The position numbers and the translations under genes are program-made. Of a DNA stretch of 64,000 bases, positions 27,030-35,570 are shown piece after piece. The notes below the pieces were generated by a model, which searched no databases, had not been told where the DNA came from, and saw nothing but the letters and a program-made list of their open reading frames with translations. The stretch covers positions 1 through 64,000 of the forward strand of contig LNFR01000110.1 in NCBI GenBank assembly GCA_001567185.1, read 5' to 3'. The DNA comes from Bacteroidetes bacterium OLB12 (GTDB lineage Bacteria; Bacteroidota; Bacteroidia; Cytophagales; Cyclobacteriaceae). How positions within the stretch are numbered: position 1 is the stretch's first letter; every line of letters starts with the position of its first letter.

Positions 27030-28127
27030 ATGGAAACCTTTACACTTGGCGTTGAGGAAGAGTACATGGTAATAGATCCGCACACGCGGGAACTGACTTC
27101 GCACGATCAGAAAATTGTGGAGCTGGCAGCGCACGTAATTACGGATAGCGTAAAAGCTGAAATGCACCAGGCCGTGGTGGAAGTAGGCACCGGTATTTGT
27201 AAAGATGTAACGCAAGCTTATCAGGAAATTGCTACCCTGCGTAAAGTAGTAAGTGAAGTGGCCGGCACATTGGGATTAAAAATTGGTGCTGCCGGCACCC
27301 ATCCGTTTTCACACTGGAGCAAGCAGTTGATTACCCCCAATCCACGATACGATGAAATTGTACAGGAGATGCAGGAGGCGGCACGTTCCAATTTAATTTT
27401 TGGATTGCATGTGCACGTGGGTATTAAAGACAAGAATATGGCGATCCATATTCAAAACACCGTGCGTTATTTTTTGCCGCACGTGTATGCGCTCAGTTGT
27501 AATTCACCTTTTTGGGAAGGTCGCAACACAGGATTCAAATCGTTTCGCACGAAAGTGTTTGATAAATTTCCGCGCACGGGTATTCCGGATCGGTTTGAAA
27601 ACTGGGATGATTTCAAAAACTATGTAAACCTGCTTATTCAAACCAATTGTATCGATAACGCAAAAAAAATCTGGTGGGATGTGCGCGTGCATCCATTCTT
27701 CGATACCATCGAGTTTCGCATTTGCGATGTGCCCATGCGCGTTGAAGAAACTATCGCAATCACCGCGGTATTTCAGGCGCTGGTGGTGAAGCTCTATAAA
27801 CTCCGGTTGCAGAATATGAGTTTTATTATGTACACGCGGGCGCTCATCAATGAAAACAAATGGCGTGCATCGCGGTATGGATTGGATGGGCGTTTGATCG
27901 ATTTTGGAAAACAAGTTGAGTTGGACACACGCGGCCTAATACTTGAATTGCTCGAGTTTGTAGATGATGTGGTAGATGAACTTGGCAGCCGCAAGGCGAT
28001 CAATTATATTCGCACCATATTAGAGCAAGGGACCGGAGCCGATCGACAATTGGCTGTTTATAAAGAAACCGGAAGTCTGGAAAAAGTAGTTGACTACATA
28101 ACAGAAGAAACCCTGCGCGGACTTTAA
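27030..28127 (+). CDS. Carboxylate-amine ligase (GCS2/YbdK type)
   Basis: This 365-aa enzyme belongs to the glutamate-cysteine ligase 2 family. It opens with the family motif TLGVEEEYMVID (residues 5-16), and has AGTHPFSHWS, LHVHVGIKDK and FRICDVPMRVEET, the substrate- and metal-binding pattern. YbdK-type members are weak gamma-glutamyl-cysteine ligases at best, and many act in unknown pathways. Here it lies between an ATP-grasp ligase and an amidotransferase-like gene, so it probably adds a second amide bond. No glutathione synthetase is seen in the window. Confidence 0.9.
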   Translation: METFTLGVEEEYMVIDPHTRELTSHDQKIVELAAHVITDSVKAEMHQAVVEVGTGICKDVTQAYQEIATLRKVVSEVAGTLGLKIGAAGTHPFSHWSKQLITPNPRYDEIVQEMQEAARSNLIFGLHVHVGIKDKNMAIHIQNTVRYFLPHVYALSCNSPFWEGRNTGFKSFRTKVFDKFPRTGIPDRFENWDDFKNYVNLLIQTNCIDNAKKIWWDVRVHPFFDTIEFRICDVPMRVEETIAITAVFQALVVKLYKLRLQNMSFIMYTRALINENKWRASRYGLDGRLIDFGKQVELDTRGLILELLEFVDDVVDELGSRKAINYIRTILEQGTGADRQLAVYKETGSLEKVVDYITEETLRGL

Positions 28128-28137
28128 ACCAAATACA

Positions 28138-28977
28138 TTGATTCAGGAAGACCAGATAAAAATAGCCGTACTCGATTTGTATGAAGGCGAACCGAATGAG
28201 GGGATGCGCGGCATTAAACAACTGATCTCGAGGTTTGCAACTGATTGCGGCCTTAATATTGCGTACCAGGTATTTGATGTGCGCAGCAAAAATGAGATAC
28301 CCGATTTAACCTTCGATGCTTACATTTCATCGGGAGGGCCCGGCAGCCCGCTGGATAGTGCCGGCTCGGTATGGGAAGCGCGATACTTTGGTTTGATGGA
28401 CTCCATCAAAAGCCATAACCGGCAACACCCGGATAATAAGAAGCATGTCTTGCTGATTTGCCACAGCTTTCAGATTTATTGCCGTTATTATAAGCTAGGG
28501 GTTGTATCTAAACGAAAGTCAACTTCTTTTGGCGTAATGCCCGTGCATAAAACAACGGAAGGAATGCACGACCCCTTGTTTCGTTCGCTGAATGATCCGT
28601 TGTGGGCAGTTGATTCGCGCGATTATCAGATAACCCAACCCGATATCGAAAAAATTGAAGCAGAAGGCGGAGCCTTATTATGTATTGAAAAATTTCGCCC
28701 TCACATCGATCTGGAACGGGCCGTGATGTCCATTCGGTTTAATGAGGCCATTGTGGGTACACAATTTCATCCCGAAGCAGATGCCATAGGGATGCGCATG
28801 TACTTGTTGCGCGAAGACAAAAAAACCCTGGTCATTGAAAAGCATGGCGAAAAAAAATATTGGGAAATGTTGAATCATCTCAACGATCCGGATAAAATAA
28901 TGCTTACGAATGCCACCGTAGTACCACGATTTCTCATGCTGGCTTTTCGCAACAGACTAAGTTCCGTTACCTTATGA
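28138..28977 (+). CDS. Class I glutamine-amidotransferase-like protein
   Basis: This 279-aa protein has a complete triad: nucleophile C108 in LLICHSFQ and H211/E213 in GTQFHPEAD, with the earlier SSGGPGSPLD oxyanion-loop pattern. It could release ammonia from glutamine, or act as a gamma-glutamyl hydrolase-type peptidase. Start is TTG at 28138. It lies 10 bases after the carboxylate-amine ligase and its stop overlaps the next gene by 4 bases (ATGA), a strong sign of shared function. Confidence 0.85.
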   Translation: MIQEDQIKIAVLDLYEGEPNEGMRGIKQLISRFATDCGLNIAYQVFDVRSKNEIPDLTFDAYISSGGPGSPLDSAGSVWEARYFGLMDSIKSHNRQHPDNKKHVLLICHSFQIYCRYYKLGVVSKRKSTSFGVMPVHKTTEGMHDPLFRSLNDPLWAVDSRDYQITQPDIEKIEAEGGALLCIEKFRPHIDLERAVMSIRFNEAIVGTQFHPEADAIGMRMYLLREDKKTLVIEKHGEKKYWEMLNHLNDPDKIMLTNATVVPRFLMLAFRNRLSSVTL

Positions 28978-30161
28978 TAACCCTTGCCCGGCAACTTTTT
29001 AACAAACAATTCTCAGAAGAGAAATACAAAAATTTTATTGATGATCTGAATCGGGAATTCGATTACAAAATTCCCTTTCGGGTAGCCGAAAGCCCGGTGT
29101 TTGTTGGAAAAGAAGTTAGCACAAAACTTTTTAAAGCCGCAAATGAAATCGTGGATGCAATTGTGCAACCCGGTTTCAAAACAAAAATGCAAGGTGCGCT
29201 TCCGGCAAAGCTCAACGTTCCCAACGAAACGGCCAACTCGTTATTCATTGCACTGGACTTTGCCGTGTGTACAGAAAATGGAGAGTTGGTTCCGCGATTA
29301 ATTGAAATGCAAGGGTTCCCATCTTTGTTTGGGTACCAGGATTTTCTGGGAAACAAATTTCGTGAACACTATCGCATTCCGGATGAATTACACTTTCATT
29401 TTGGATTAGATTCAGCAGCCTATTGGCAACTGTTGCGCGAAGCCATTGTTGGAAAACACAATCCTGAAAATGTAATTCTCCTGGAGATCAATCCCCTGCA
29501 GCAAAATACAGCTATTGATTTTCTGATAACACAACAACACCTTGGAATTGTGCCGGTTCACATCGGTGATATTATAATAAGAGGAAGAAAGTTATTTTAT
29601 AAAAAGAATGGAGTTGAGATTCCGGTGCACCGGATTTACAACCGCGTGATCTTTGATGAACTGCTGGCAAAGAAAGATTTGAAAACGCAATTTCATCTTA
29701 CGGAAGATGTAGAGGTAGAATGGGCGGGGCACCCGAATTGGTTTTTTTACATTAGTAAATACACCATGCCCTTTGTACAAAGCGATGCGGTGCCCAAATG
29801 TAAATTTTTGCACGAATACACCGCCTGGCCGGCAAACCTCGAAGAGTATGTGTTGAAGCCGCTCTTCTCATTTTCAGGTAGTGGTGTAATCTTTCATGTA
29901 ACGCAAGCCGATTTGGATGCTATTCCGCTTGCCGAACGCAAAAACTTCATGTTACAACAAAAGGTGCAGTACGAACCCGTTATACAAGCACCTGATGGTT
30001 TGGTTAAAACAGAAATCAGGTTGTTGTTTTTGTGGAATGAAAACGAAGCGCGCCCTAAACTTATCACCAACCTCGCGCGTCTGAGCCGGGGCGAAATGAT
30101 TGGTGTAAAGTTTAATAAGGACAAAACCTGGGTGGGCGGTTCCGTTTGCTTTTTTGAGTAA
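28974..30161 (+). CDS. ATP-grasp-like protein (possibly circularly permuted), unknown substrate
   Basis: This 395-aa protein does not match a named family that I can be sure of. The C-terminal part has an ATP-grasp look: YVLKPLFSFSGSGVIF is like a lysine/glycine-rich loop, FMLQQKVQYEP resembles the hinge, and ITNLARLSRGE with the last 20 residues resembles the metal site. The first half has LIEMQGFPSLFGYQ, reminiscent of permuted ATP-grasp enzymes. It is coupled to the amidotransferase-like gene and ends the cluster. A second ligase in the pathway is the best guess. Confidence 0.6.
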   Translation: MITLARQLFNKQFSEEKYKNFIDDLNREFDYKIPFRVAESPVFVGKEVSTKLFKAANEIVDAIVQPGFKTKMQGALPAKLNVPNETANSLFIALDFAVCTENGELVPRLIEMQGFPSLFGYQDFLGNKFREHYRIPDELHFHFGLDSAAYWQLLREAIVGKHNPENVILLEINPLQQNTAIDFLITQQHLGIVPVHIGDIIIRGRKLFYKKNGVEIPVHRIYNRVIFDELLAKKDLKTQFHLTEDVEVEWAGHPNWFFYISKYTMPFVQSDAVPKCKFLHEYTAWPANLEEYVLKPLFSFSGSGVIFHVTQADLDAIPLAERKNFMLQQKVQYEPVIQAPDGLVKTEIRLLFLWNENEARPKLITNLARLSRGEMIGVKFNKDKTWVGGSVCFFE

Positions 30162-30250
30162 TGGGTTACAGGCATTGTTAATCTATTCTACCAACAGAGA
30201 AAATTTTTAAATTAAATCAATCTAAATCCTGAAACTCAAGTGCGCTGGCC

Positions 30251-30347
30251 AGACAAAAAGGCGGGCGTGAGTTGGTTTGTGCGCGGAAGCATCTTTTTTG
30301 TCTTGATTTTTTTGGGTACTTTTTTTGTGACAAGACAAAAAAGTACC
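30251..30347 (+). repeat. Set of mutually exclusive hairpins
   Basis: Four segments compete for pairing: A (30251-30260, AGACAAAAAG), B (30293-30305, CTTTTTTGTCTTG), C (30315-30325, GGTACTTTTTT) and D (30331-30347). B is the perfect reverse complement of 30331-30343, C is the perfect reverse complement of 30337-30347, and A can pair with B. So either B-D or C-D can form, but not both. The element lies in a 251-base gap ahead of the TPK-like gene. It may be an attenuator or a copy of a Bacteroidota intergenic repeat. Confidence 0.6.
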
Positions 30348-30412
30348 AGAGCTGGGAACAGAAAAGTTATTTTTGTAATTGAGCAATAGGATTGATGTAA
30401 TTCCAAACCAAA

Positions 30413-30895
30413 ATGTCCAGCCATCACATCGTGCGCGAAAATCAAGAACCTGCCCTGGTTATTCTGGATGCGCATGCAATCCCCTTCGAAAAAGTACAGG
30501 AGCTGCTGGAATGGATGCCGGCCATTATTGTATTGCATTCACAGATTGAAACCGTATTAGGTTGGGGAATTAAAGTAGATGCAGTGTTGGTGCCCACAGG
30601 CGAGGAAGCTGTGTGGATTGATCGCACCAAAGACCAGCAGCCAATTGAAGTAGTTTCATTTCATTCTGAAGAGTCTGCCATCGGCAAAGCTATTTCCTTT
30701 TTACAATCCCGAAACATACCGGCTGTAAACTGGCTGGCATCGGATAGACAGATTCTTTTAGTGTTAACTGATTTTAATGGTGACATAGAAGTTTTTATTG
30801 AAGGTACACGTTGGAGCCGGGTAAAGTCTGGCCGTTTTGCAAAGTGGTTGCCCGCGGGTACGGTACTACAGGTTTTTCCTGAAATTTTTTTCTGA
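30413..30895 (+). CDS. Thiamine-pyrophosphokinase-like protein, probably not catalytic
   Basis: This 160-aa protein resembles Bacteroidota thiamine pyrophosphokinase in its start (MSSHHIVRENQEPALVI), in a strand pattern around residues 36-60 (MPAIIVLHSQIETVLGWGIK) and in the end. The usual Asp-rich substrate motif after LGIK-VD (LGDFD in the active enzymes as I recall them) reads VDAVLVPTGEE here. A catalytic role is therefore unlikely; a regulatory or degenerate form is possible. The match is from memory of the family and is moderate. Confidence 0.5.
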   Translation: MSSHHIVRENQEPALVILDAHAIPFEKVQELLEWMPAIIVLHSQIETVLGWGIKVDAVLVPTGEEAVWIDRTKDQQPIEVVSFHSEESAIGKAISFLQSRNIPAVNWLASDRQILLVLTDFNGDIEVFIEGTRWSRVKSGRFAKWLPAGTVLQVFPEIFF

Positions 30896-31086
30896 TAAAA
30901 ATTTTTTTGTTGGCCAGGAAGGTATTTTGAATTTGGAGGCTAACCAACCTTTTTGGATAGGGGAGGCCCTTTAATTTTGCCTTTTTTTAGCTGAAAAATG
31001 AATTCTTTGACAAGAAGAAAAAATTTTGACTCATAATGGATTGTTTTTACCCCCCGATGTATTATCCTATGTAGAAAAGAAAACAT

Positions 31087-31446
31087 ATGGAGACTAAACA
31101 AACTTATTCTTGTTCGATTTGTAATTACCGGGTAACTACCTGCGCAGGTCCATCAGCGACTTTTTTTGCCAGGTTAAATACATTCAGGTGTCTCGATTGT
31201 AACAAGATAATGGATATTGCAACACACCGCATTCAATATGAACCCTCGCCTAAGGCAGATGATGACCCCGAGCCATTGGTATTTTACCAATCTGGCAAGA
31301 AGTCAATCAAAGAGCTATACCCTGTTAAGTGCTCTGAATGTGAGGGCTCAAACTTGGAGGTATGGGATTCTGCTTTAAAGCCTTGTCCGAAGTGTGGCAC
31401 ATCGTTAACAATTGATGCCAATGGATTTACTTTTTTTTTAGACTAA
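31087..31446 (+). CDS. Double zinc-ribbon protein, unknown
   Basis: This 119-aa protein has two zinc-ribbon modules with four CxxC pairs: C9/C12 with C35/C38, and C82/C85 with C100/C103. A proline- and acid-rich linker joins them (EPSPKADDDPEP). There is no signal peptide. It is isolated between AT-rich gaps and is itself AT-rich compared with neighbours. A DNA-, RNA- or protein-binding adaptor role is plausible. The family is not recognised. Confidence 0.7.
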   Translation: METKQTYSCSICNYRVTTCAGPSATFFARLNTFRCLDCNKIMDIATHRIQYEPSPKADDDPEPLVFYQSGKKSIKELYPVKCSECEGSNLEVWDSALKPCPKCGTSLTIDANGFTFFLD

Positions 31447-31578
31447 CTGCTTTTTTGATTTTGAATGATAGTAGTTTAGTGGAACTTCGTAATAATAGAC
31501 CTGATGTTGAAATAGTTCAGTAGTATAAACGATTTACAGGGCTAAATTTTTTTTTAGTTATGACCTGGGTTGACCACA

Positions 31579-32413
31579 TTAATAGATTCCCCATACCACC
31601 CGCTCCTTTCCATTCCAATCTTTTACAACAGTCACATGGTTAAATCCATTTGTTGAAAGTATTTCGCAAATCTCTTTTGGATAATGCTCATTGATCTCAA
31701 ACCACAACGATCCGCCTTTCCTTAAGGCTTGTTGAGCCTGCTTGGTAATGGTGCGATAAAACAAAAGCGGATCGTCTCCCAACGCAAATAAGGCTGTGTG
31801 CGGTTCGTAATTCAGCACGTTGGGTTTCATGAGGTGTATTTCCTGTTGCGAGATATAAGGCGGGTTGCTTACGATCAAGTCAAACTTTTCCGTAACGGGC
31901 TCCTGTAAAATATCCTGCTGGCGGAATTTTACAGCGGCTTGTAAGCGTGTGGCATTTTCCTGTGCGACTTTAAGTGCATCTAAACTCACATCAAGCGCCT
32001 GCACAACGGAAGGCGTTTCCAATGCTAACGATATCGCAATACAGCCGCTTCCGGTGCCAATGTCCAATAGGGTGGGCCGATCAATTGATTTTACATGCGT
32101 GATAATTTCCTGAACCAACAACTCAGTCTCCGGCCTTGGAATCAACACATCAGGTGTAACCTGAAAAACTCTTCCGAAAAAATCGGCCTCCCCTAAAATA
32201 TATTGAATAGGTTCGTGCATATTAATTCGTGCCACAACGGGTTCCACTTCGCTCCAGGGCACCGGGATTATTTTTTCGGCCAGGATATCGGTACGGCTAA
32301 GTTTCCATTTTTTTTCCAGCAGCAGGTACGCGATTACTTTCTATTTCTGCTTTTTCTTCTGGTAATGAAATCCGCTTTACTACTTCGCTGAAAAGTTCTT
32401 TGGAATTAGTCAT
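31579..32413 (-). CDS. prmC: Peptide chain release factor N5-glutamine methyltransferase PrmC, frameshifted
   Basis: PrmC methylates the GGQ glutamine of release factors RF1 and RF2. After repair this is about 277 aa: an N-terminal helical domain (MTNSKELFSEVVKRI, ATG 32413), then EPIQYILGEADFFGR, the SAM site LLDIGTGSGCIAISLALE and the catalytic NPPY in IVSNPPYIS. The frame breaks once near 32333-32341; joining EKAEIES to IAYLLLEKKWKLSRTDIL restores the normal sequence. It is divergent from ribD, 35 bases away. Confidence 0.92.
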
Positions 32414-32448
32414 GCCGAAATTGATCTTTGCAAGGTAACAATTTCTGA

Positions 32449-33489
32449 ATGCTGCAAGATGAACTTTACATGGTACGTTGCCTGGAGTTGGCCAGGTTAG
32501 GCACAGGTTCTGTGAGCCCAAATCCCCGGGTAGGGTGCGTTATTGTTAAAGATGGAAAAATTATTGGCGAAGGGTGGCATCAAAAATATGGTGGCCCGCA
32601 TGCCGAAGTGAATGCCGTAAATAGTGTGGCAGATACCAGCCAACTGGAAGGAAGTGTGGTTTATGTTAACCTGGAGCCGTGCGCGCATGTTGGTAAAACA
32701 CCACCCTGCGCGGATTTATTGATCAAACACAAGGTTGGCAAGGTGGTAATTGCCAATACGGATACGAATAGCCTCGTATCCGGTAAAGGAATTGAAAAAC
32801 TAAAAGCAGCCGGCATAGAAGTAACGCAAAATGTTCTCGCGCAACTGGGCCGCGAATTAAATAAACGATTCTTTACATTTCATGAAAAGCAGCGGCCGTA
32901 CATTATTTTAAAATGGGCGCAAACCTTAGATGGTTTTGTGGCGCGCAGCAATTATGAATCGAAGTGGATCAGCAATGAACAATCGCGCCAGGTGGTGCAC
33001 AAGTGGCGCAGCGAAGAAGATGCGGTATTGGTAGGCACAAAAACCGCTGCCCATGATAACCCGGTGCTAACGGTTCGGGATTGGTCGGGGCGCAATCCGG
33101 TACGAGTAGTGATTGACCGGTTTCTTCGCTTGCCGGATAAGCTTTCACTTTTTGATGGCTCGGTAAAAACCATTTGTTACAACGTGCTGAAGCATGAAGA
33201 GCACCCGAACCTGATTTTAGTACGACTGGCTGAAACCAATTTTCTTGAGTCGCTCGTAGAGCATTTGGGTTCAATAGGAATACAATCTTTACTAGTGGAA
33301 GGAGGCAGCACCACGCTGTCGCTTTTTATCAACGCGGGCTTGTGGGATGAAGCCCGTGTGTTTACTTCTAACAGGCAGTTTTATGCAGGCATTGTAGCAC
33401 CTGCTTTTGAAGGATCATTGCTGGCGGAAGAAAAAATGGAGGGTGATACGCTCCGGATTTATTCACCCGACCCAAAACCACATCCCTAA
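32449..33489 (+). CDS. ribD: Bifunctional riboflavin biosynthesis protein RibD
   Basis: RibD deaminates and then reduces the pyrimidine intermediate of riboflavin synthesis. The 346-aa protein has the deaminase half first, with zinc ligands H51 in HAEVNAV and C78/C87 in EPCAHVGKTPPC, and the reductase half after about residue 145 (ILKWAQTLDGFVA, AVLVGTKTAAHDNPVLTVRD, LLVEGGSTTLSLFI). The order and length are normal. No FMN riboswitch is recognisable in the 35-base gap upstream. Confidence 0.95.
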   Translation: MLQDELYMVRCLELARLGTGSVSPNPRVGCVIVKDGKIIGEGWHQKYGGPHAEVNAVNSVADTSQLEGSVVYVNLEPCAHVGKTPPCADLLIKHKVGKVVIANTDTNSLVSGKGIEKLKAAGIEVTQNVLAQLGRELNKRFFTFHEKQRPYIILKWAQTLDGFVARSNYESKWISNEQSRQVVHKWRSEEDAVLVGTKTAAHDNPVLTVRDWSGRNPVRVVIDRFLRLPDKLSLFDGSVKTICYNVLKHEEHPNLILVRLAETNFLESLVEHLGSIGIQSLLVEGGSTTLSLFINAGLWDEARVFTSNRQFYAGIVAPAFEGSLLAEEKMEGDTLRIYSPDPKPHP

Positions 33490-33717
33490 TCAGGTTCGAA
33501 TGAACAACACCACAGCAATACCTGAAAAAATTGGTGGAGTAAATTAAGATTTTGAGATATCCCTGAGAATCAATTTCATTGCATAACAACCAGTATGTTT
33601 ACTGGGTTCACCTCCTGCTTTCAGGGGATACTGACTGGATAAAAAAACCTGTAAAAGCAGGATTGTACCGCCCCTTATCAAGTCTGAATTTTACTAAAAT
33701 CTTAAATCGGTATCTCC

Positions 33718-35041
33718 ATGAAAAAACTGTTTGCACCTGTTCTTATTCTTATTGGTTTTATCGCTTGCGATAATACTGAAAATCCCGAGCCAACTATTTC
33801 CCTTCCTGAAGTTACCACTGCAATAGTTTCTTCCATAGCTGAAACGGGTGCAATCTCAGGTGGAACCATCACCAATGCCAATGAAGTGGAAGTAATAGCC
33901 AAAGGAGTTGTGTGGAGTACGACTACCAACCCGACTGTAGCGTTAACCTCGAAAACAGATGAAGGTGCTGGAACAGCAGCGTTTAGCAGTACACTACAAA
34001 ACCTCACACCGGCCACAACGTACTATGTACGTGCCTATGCCACGAACGCAGCAGGAACAGCCTATGGCGATGAAAAAATATTTACCACGCTATCACCCGC
34101 ACCACCTAAGGTATACGTGGCCGTACAATTACAAAGCGCAATAAACAAAGCACTCTATTGGAGAGATACGGATATCGTACCTCTTTCGGATGGAAGCAAA
34201 CACGCTTTTGCCAAATGTATAGCTGTGAATGAAACCGGGGTGTACATAGCAGGTAATGAGCATAATACTTTAGGTAAGTATGTAGCCAAGTACTGGAAAG
34301 ATGGAACGACTGTAGAGCTTTCTGATGGTAGTCGGCATGCTTTCGCAGATGGCCTCATTGTAATTGGCGCCAATGTATACGTGGCCGGATCGGAAGAAAC
34401 CGCGCAACAACGAAGAGCAAAATACTGGGTAAATGGAACTGCCACCAACCTGACGGATGGTGCTAAATACGCCATAGCCAATGGTATATTTGTGGCAAAT
34501 AGTAAAGTGTATGTTTCCGGTTATTTGAATGACCCCATGGAACCTGCGCGTTATTGGGTGGATGGCGTTGAAGTGGTATTAACGCAATCTGCTGGTGCTG
34601 TACGATCGTTGGCAAATGGAATTTTTGTGGTGGGTACTGATGTGTATGTATCCGGCTATCAGCAAATCAATTTTAGCGGCACTGGCCGGTACGTGGCTAC
34701 ACTATGGAAGAATGGAGTGATCTACTTGCTTGGAAATACAACCAATAACAGCTATGCCACCGGTGTTACAGTTAAAAACAATGATGTCTATGTTACCGGA
34801 TATGAAAATGAGCAAGGTATTAATGTAGCGAAGTACTGGAAAAACGGAACAGCCGTAAACCTGTCGGACGGCACCCTCGATGAACATGCTTCCGACATTT
34901 TTTATTTCCGACCAGAGCGATGTATTTGTTTCCGGGTATCAGGGAAATATAAATACCGGCATACAGGCCAAGTACTGGAAGAACGGCACAAGCCACACAA
35001 ACAATTCAGGTACGTATGCATGGTCTATTTGCGTTTATTGA
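33718..35041 (+). CDS. Lipoprotein with seven propeller-like repeats, frameshifted near the end
   Basis: After repair this is about 441 aa: a lipobox (FIACD), a fibronectin-III-like domain (GVVWSTTTNPT, then YYVRAYATNAAGTAYGDEKI) and seven units of about 42-48 residues. Each unit starts with VYVAG, VYVSG or VFVSG and has a KYWKNGT-type strand with LSDG. The frame breaks in a T6 run at 34898-34903; the continuation DIFISDQSDVFVSGY and AKYWKNGTSHT completes the seventh unit and stops at 35041. Seven repeats fit a seven-bladed beta-propeller, an outer-surface binding fold. The ligand is unknown. Confidence 0.75.
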
Positions 35042-35105
35042 TGCGAACAAAGAGTTTAGTCATCTCCTTGTTAACAAAAGCAACTTGTTGTTAAATAGAT
35101 TTCAC

Positions 35106-35567
35106 CTAAAACCTCATCACTATCCTGACTCCGGTTCCATAAAACTGAACCTGAGGTTTTATGCGTGCGGTTTTTCCGTTGTAGAGTTCAATAGCATCAA
35201 ACGCATGGCTTCGGAAAACAGCAGTAAGTGAGAAGGAGCCCAACACCAACACACCTCCAGCCGCTGCCAATCCCCATTCCGGATTGCCACCGCCTATGGC
35301 CGTACCTATCGGTAACCCAATCAAAACTCCACCGGCAAATCCAAGAATACCGGCTGCGTTGTAGTTGGCTTTGGCGCGTTTAAACTTTTCGTAAGCGAGC
35401 GGTTCCGCTTTTAATACTTGTAATACTTGTTTAGGACTAAGCACAAGGGTGTCCATTTCAAACCGGGCACCACCAAAGGTCTTATACATTTTTATTTCGG
35501 TGCGCGTTTGTGAGTAAGCGTTGCTAATTGAAATCAGCAATAACGAAATCAGCAATATTCTTTTCAC
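35106..35567 (-). CDS. Exported protein with hydrophobic glycine-rich segments, unknown
   Basis: This 153-aa protein has a signal peptide ending SNAYSQ and two glycine-rich hydrophobic segments (AAGILGFAGGVLIGLPIG and WGLAAAGGVLVLGSFSL), which could be membrane helices or a glycine-zipper pair. The final strand VQFYGTGVRIVMRF looks beta-like. The family is not recognised. It lies 3 bases downstream of the superoxide dismutase gene. Confidence 0.55.
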   Translation of the reverse strand: MKRILLISLLLISISNAYSQTRTEIKMYKTFGGARFEMDTLVLSPKQVLQVLKAEPLAYEKFKRAKANYNAAGILGFAGGVLIGLPIGTAIGGGNPEWGLAAAGGVLVLGSFSLTAVFRSHAFDAIELYNGKTARIKPQVQFYGTGVRIVMRF

Positions 35568-35570
35568 TGG

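Noticed and set aside
32414..32448. A search for an FMN riboswitch in front of ribD
   Set aside because: The gap is only 35 bases, too short for the element.
33490..33717. The 228-base gap after ribD, with a short plus-strand frame
   Set aside because: No family match, no clear promoter box and no hairpin; I see nothing definite in it.
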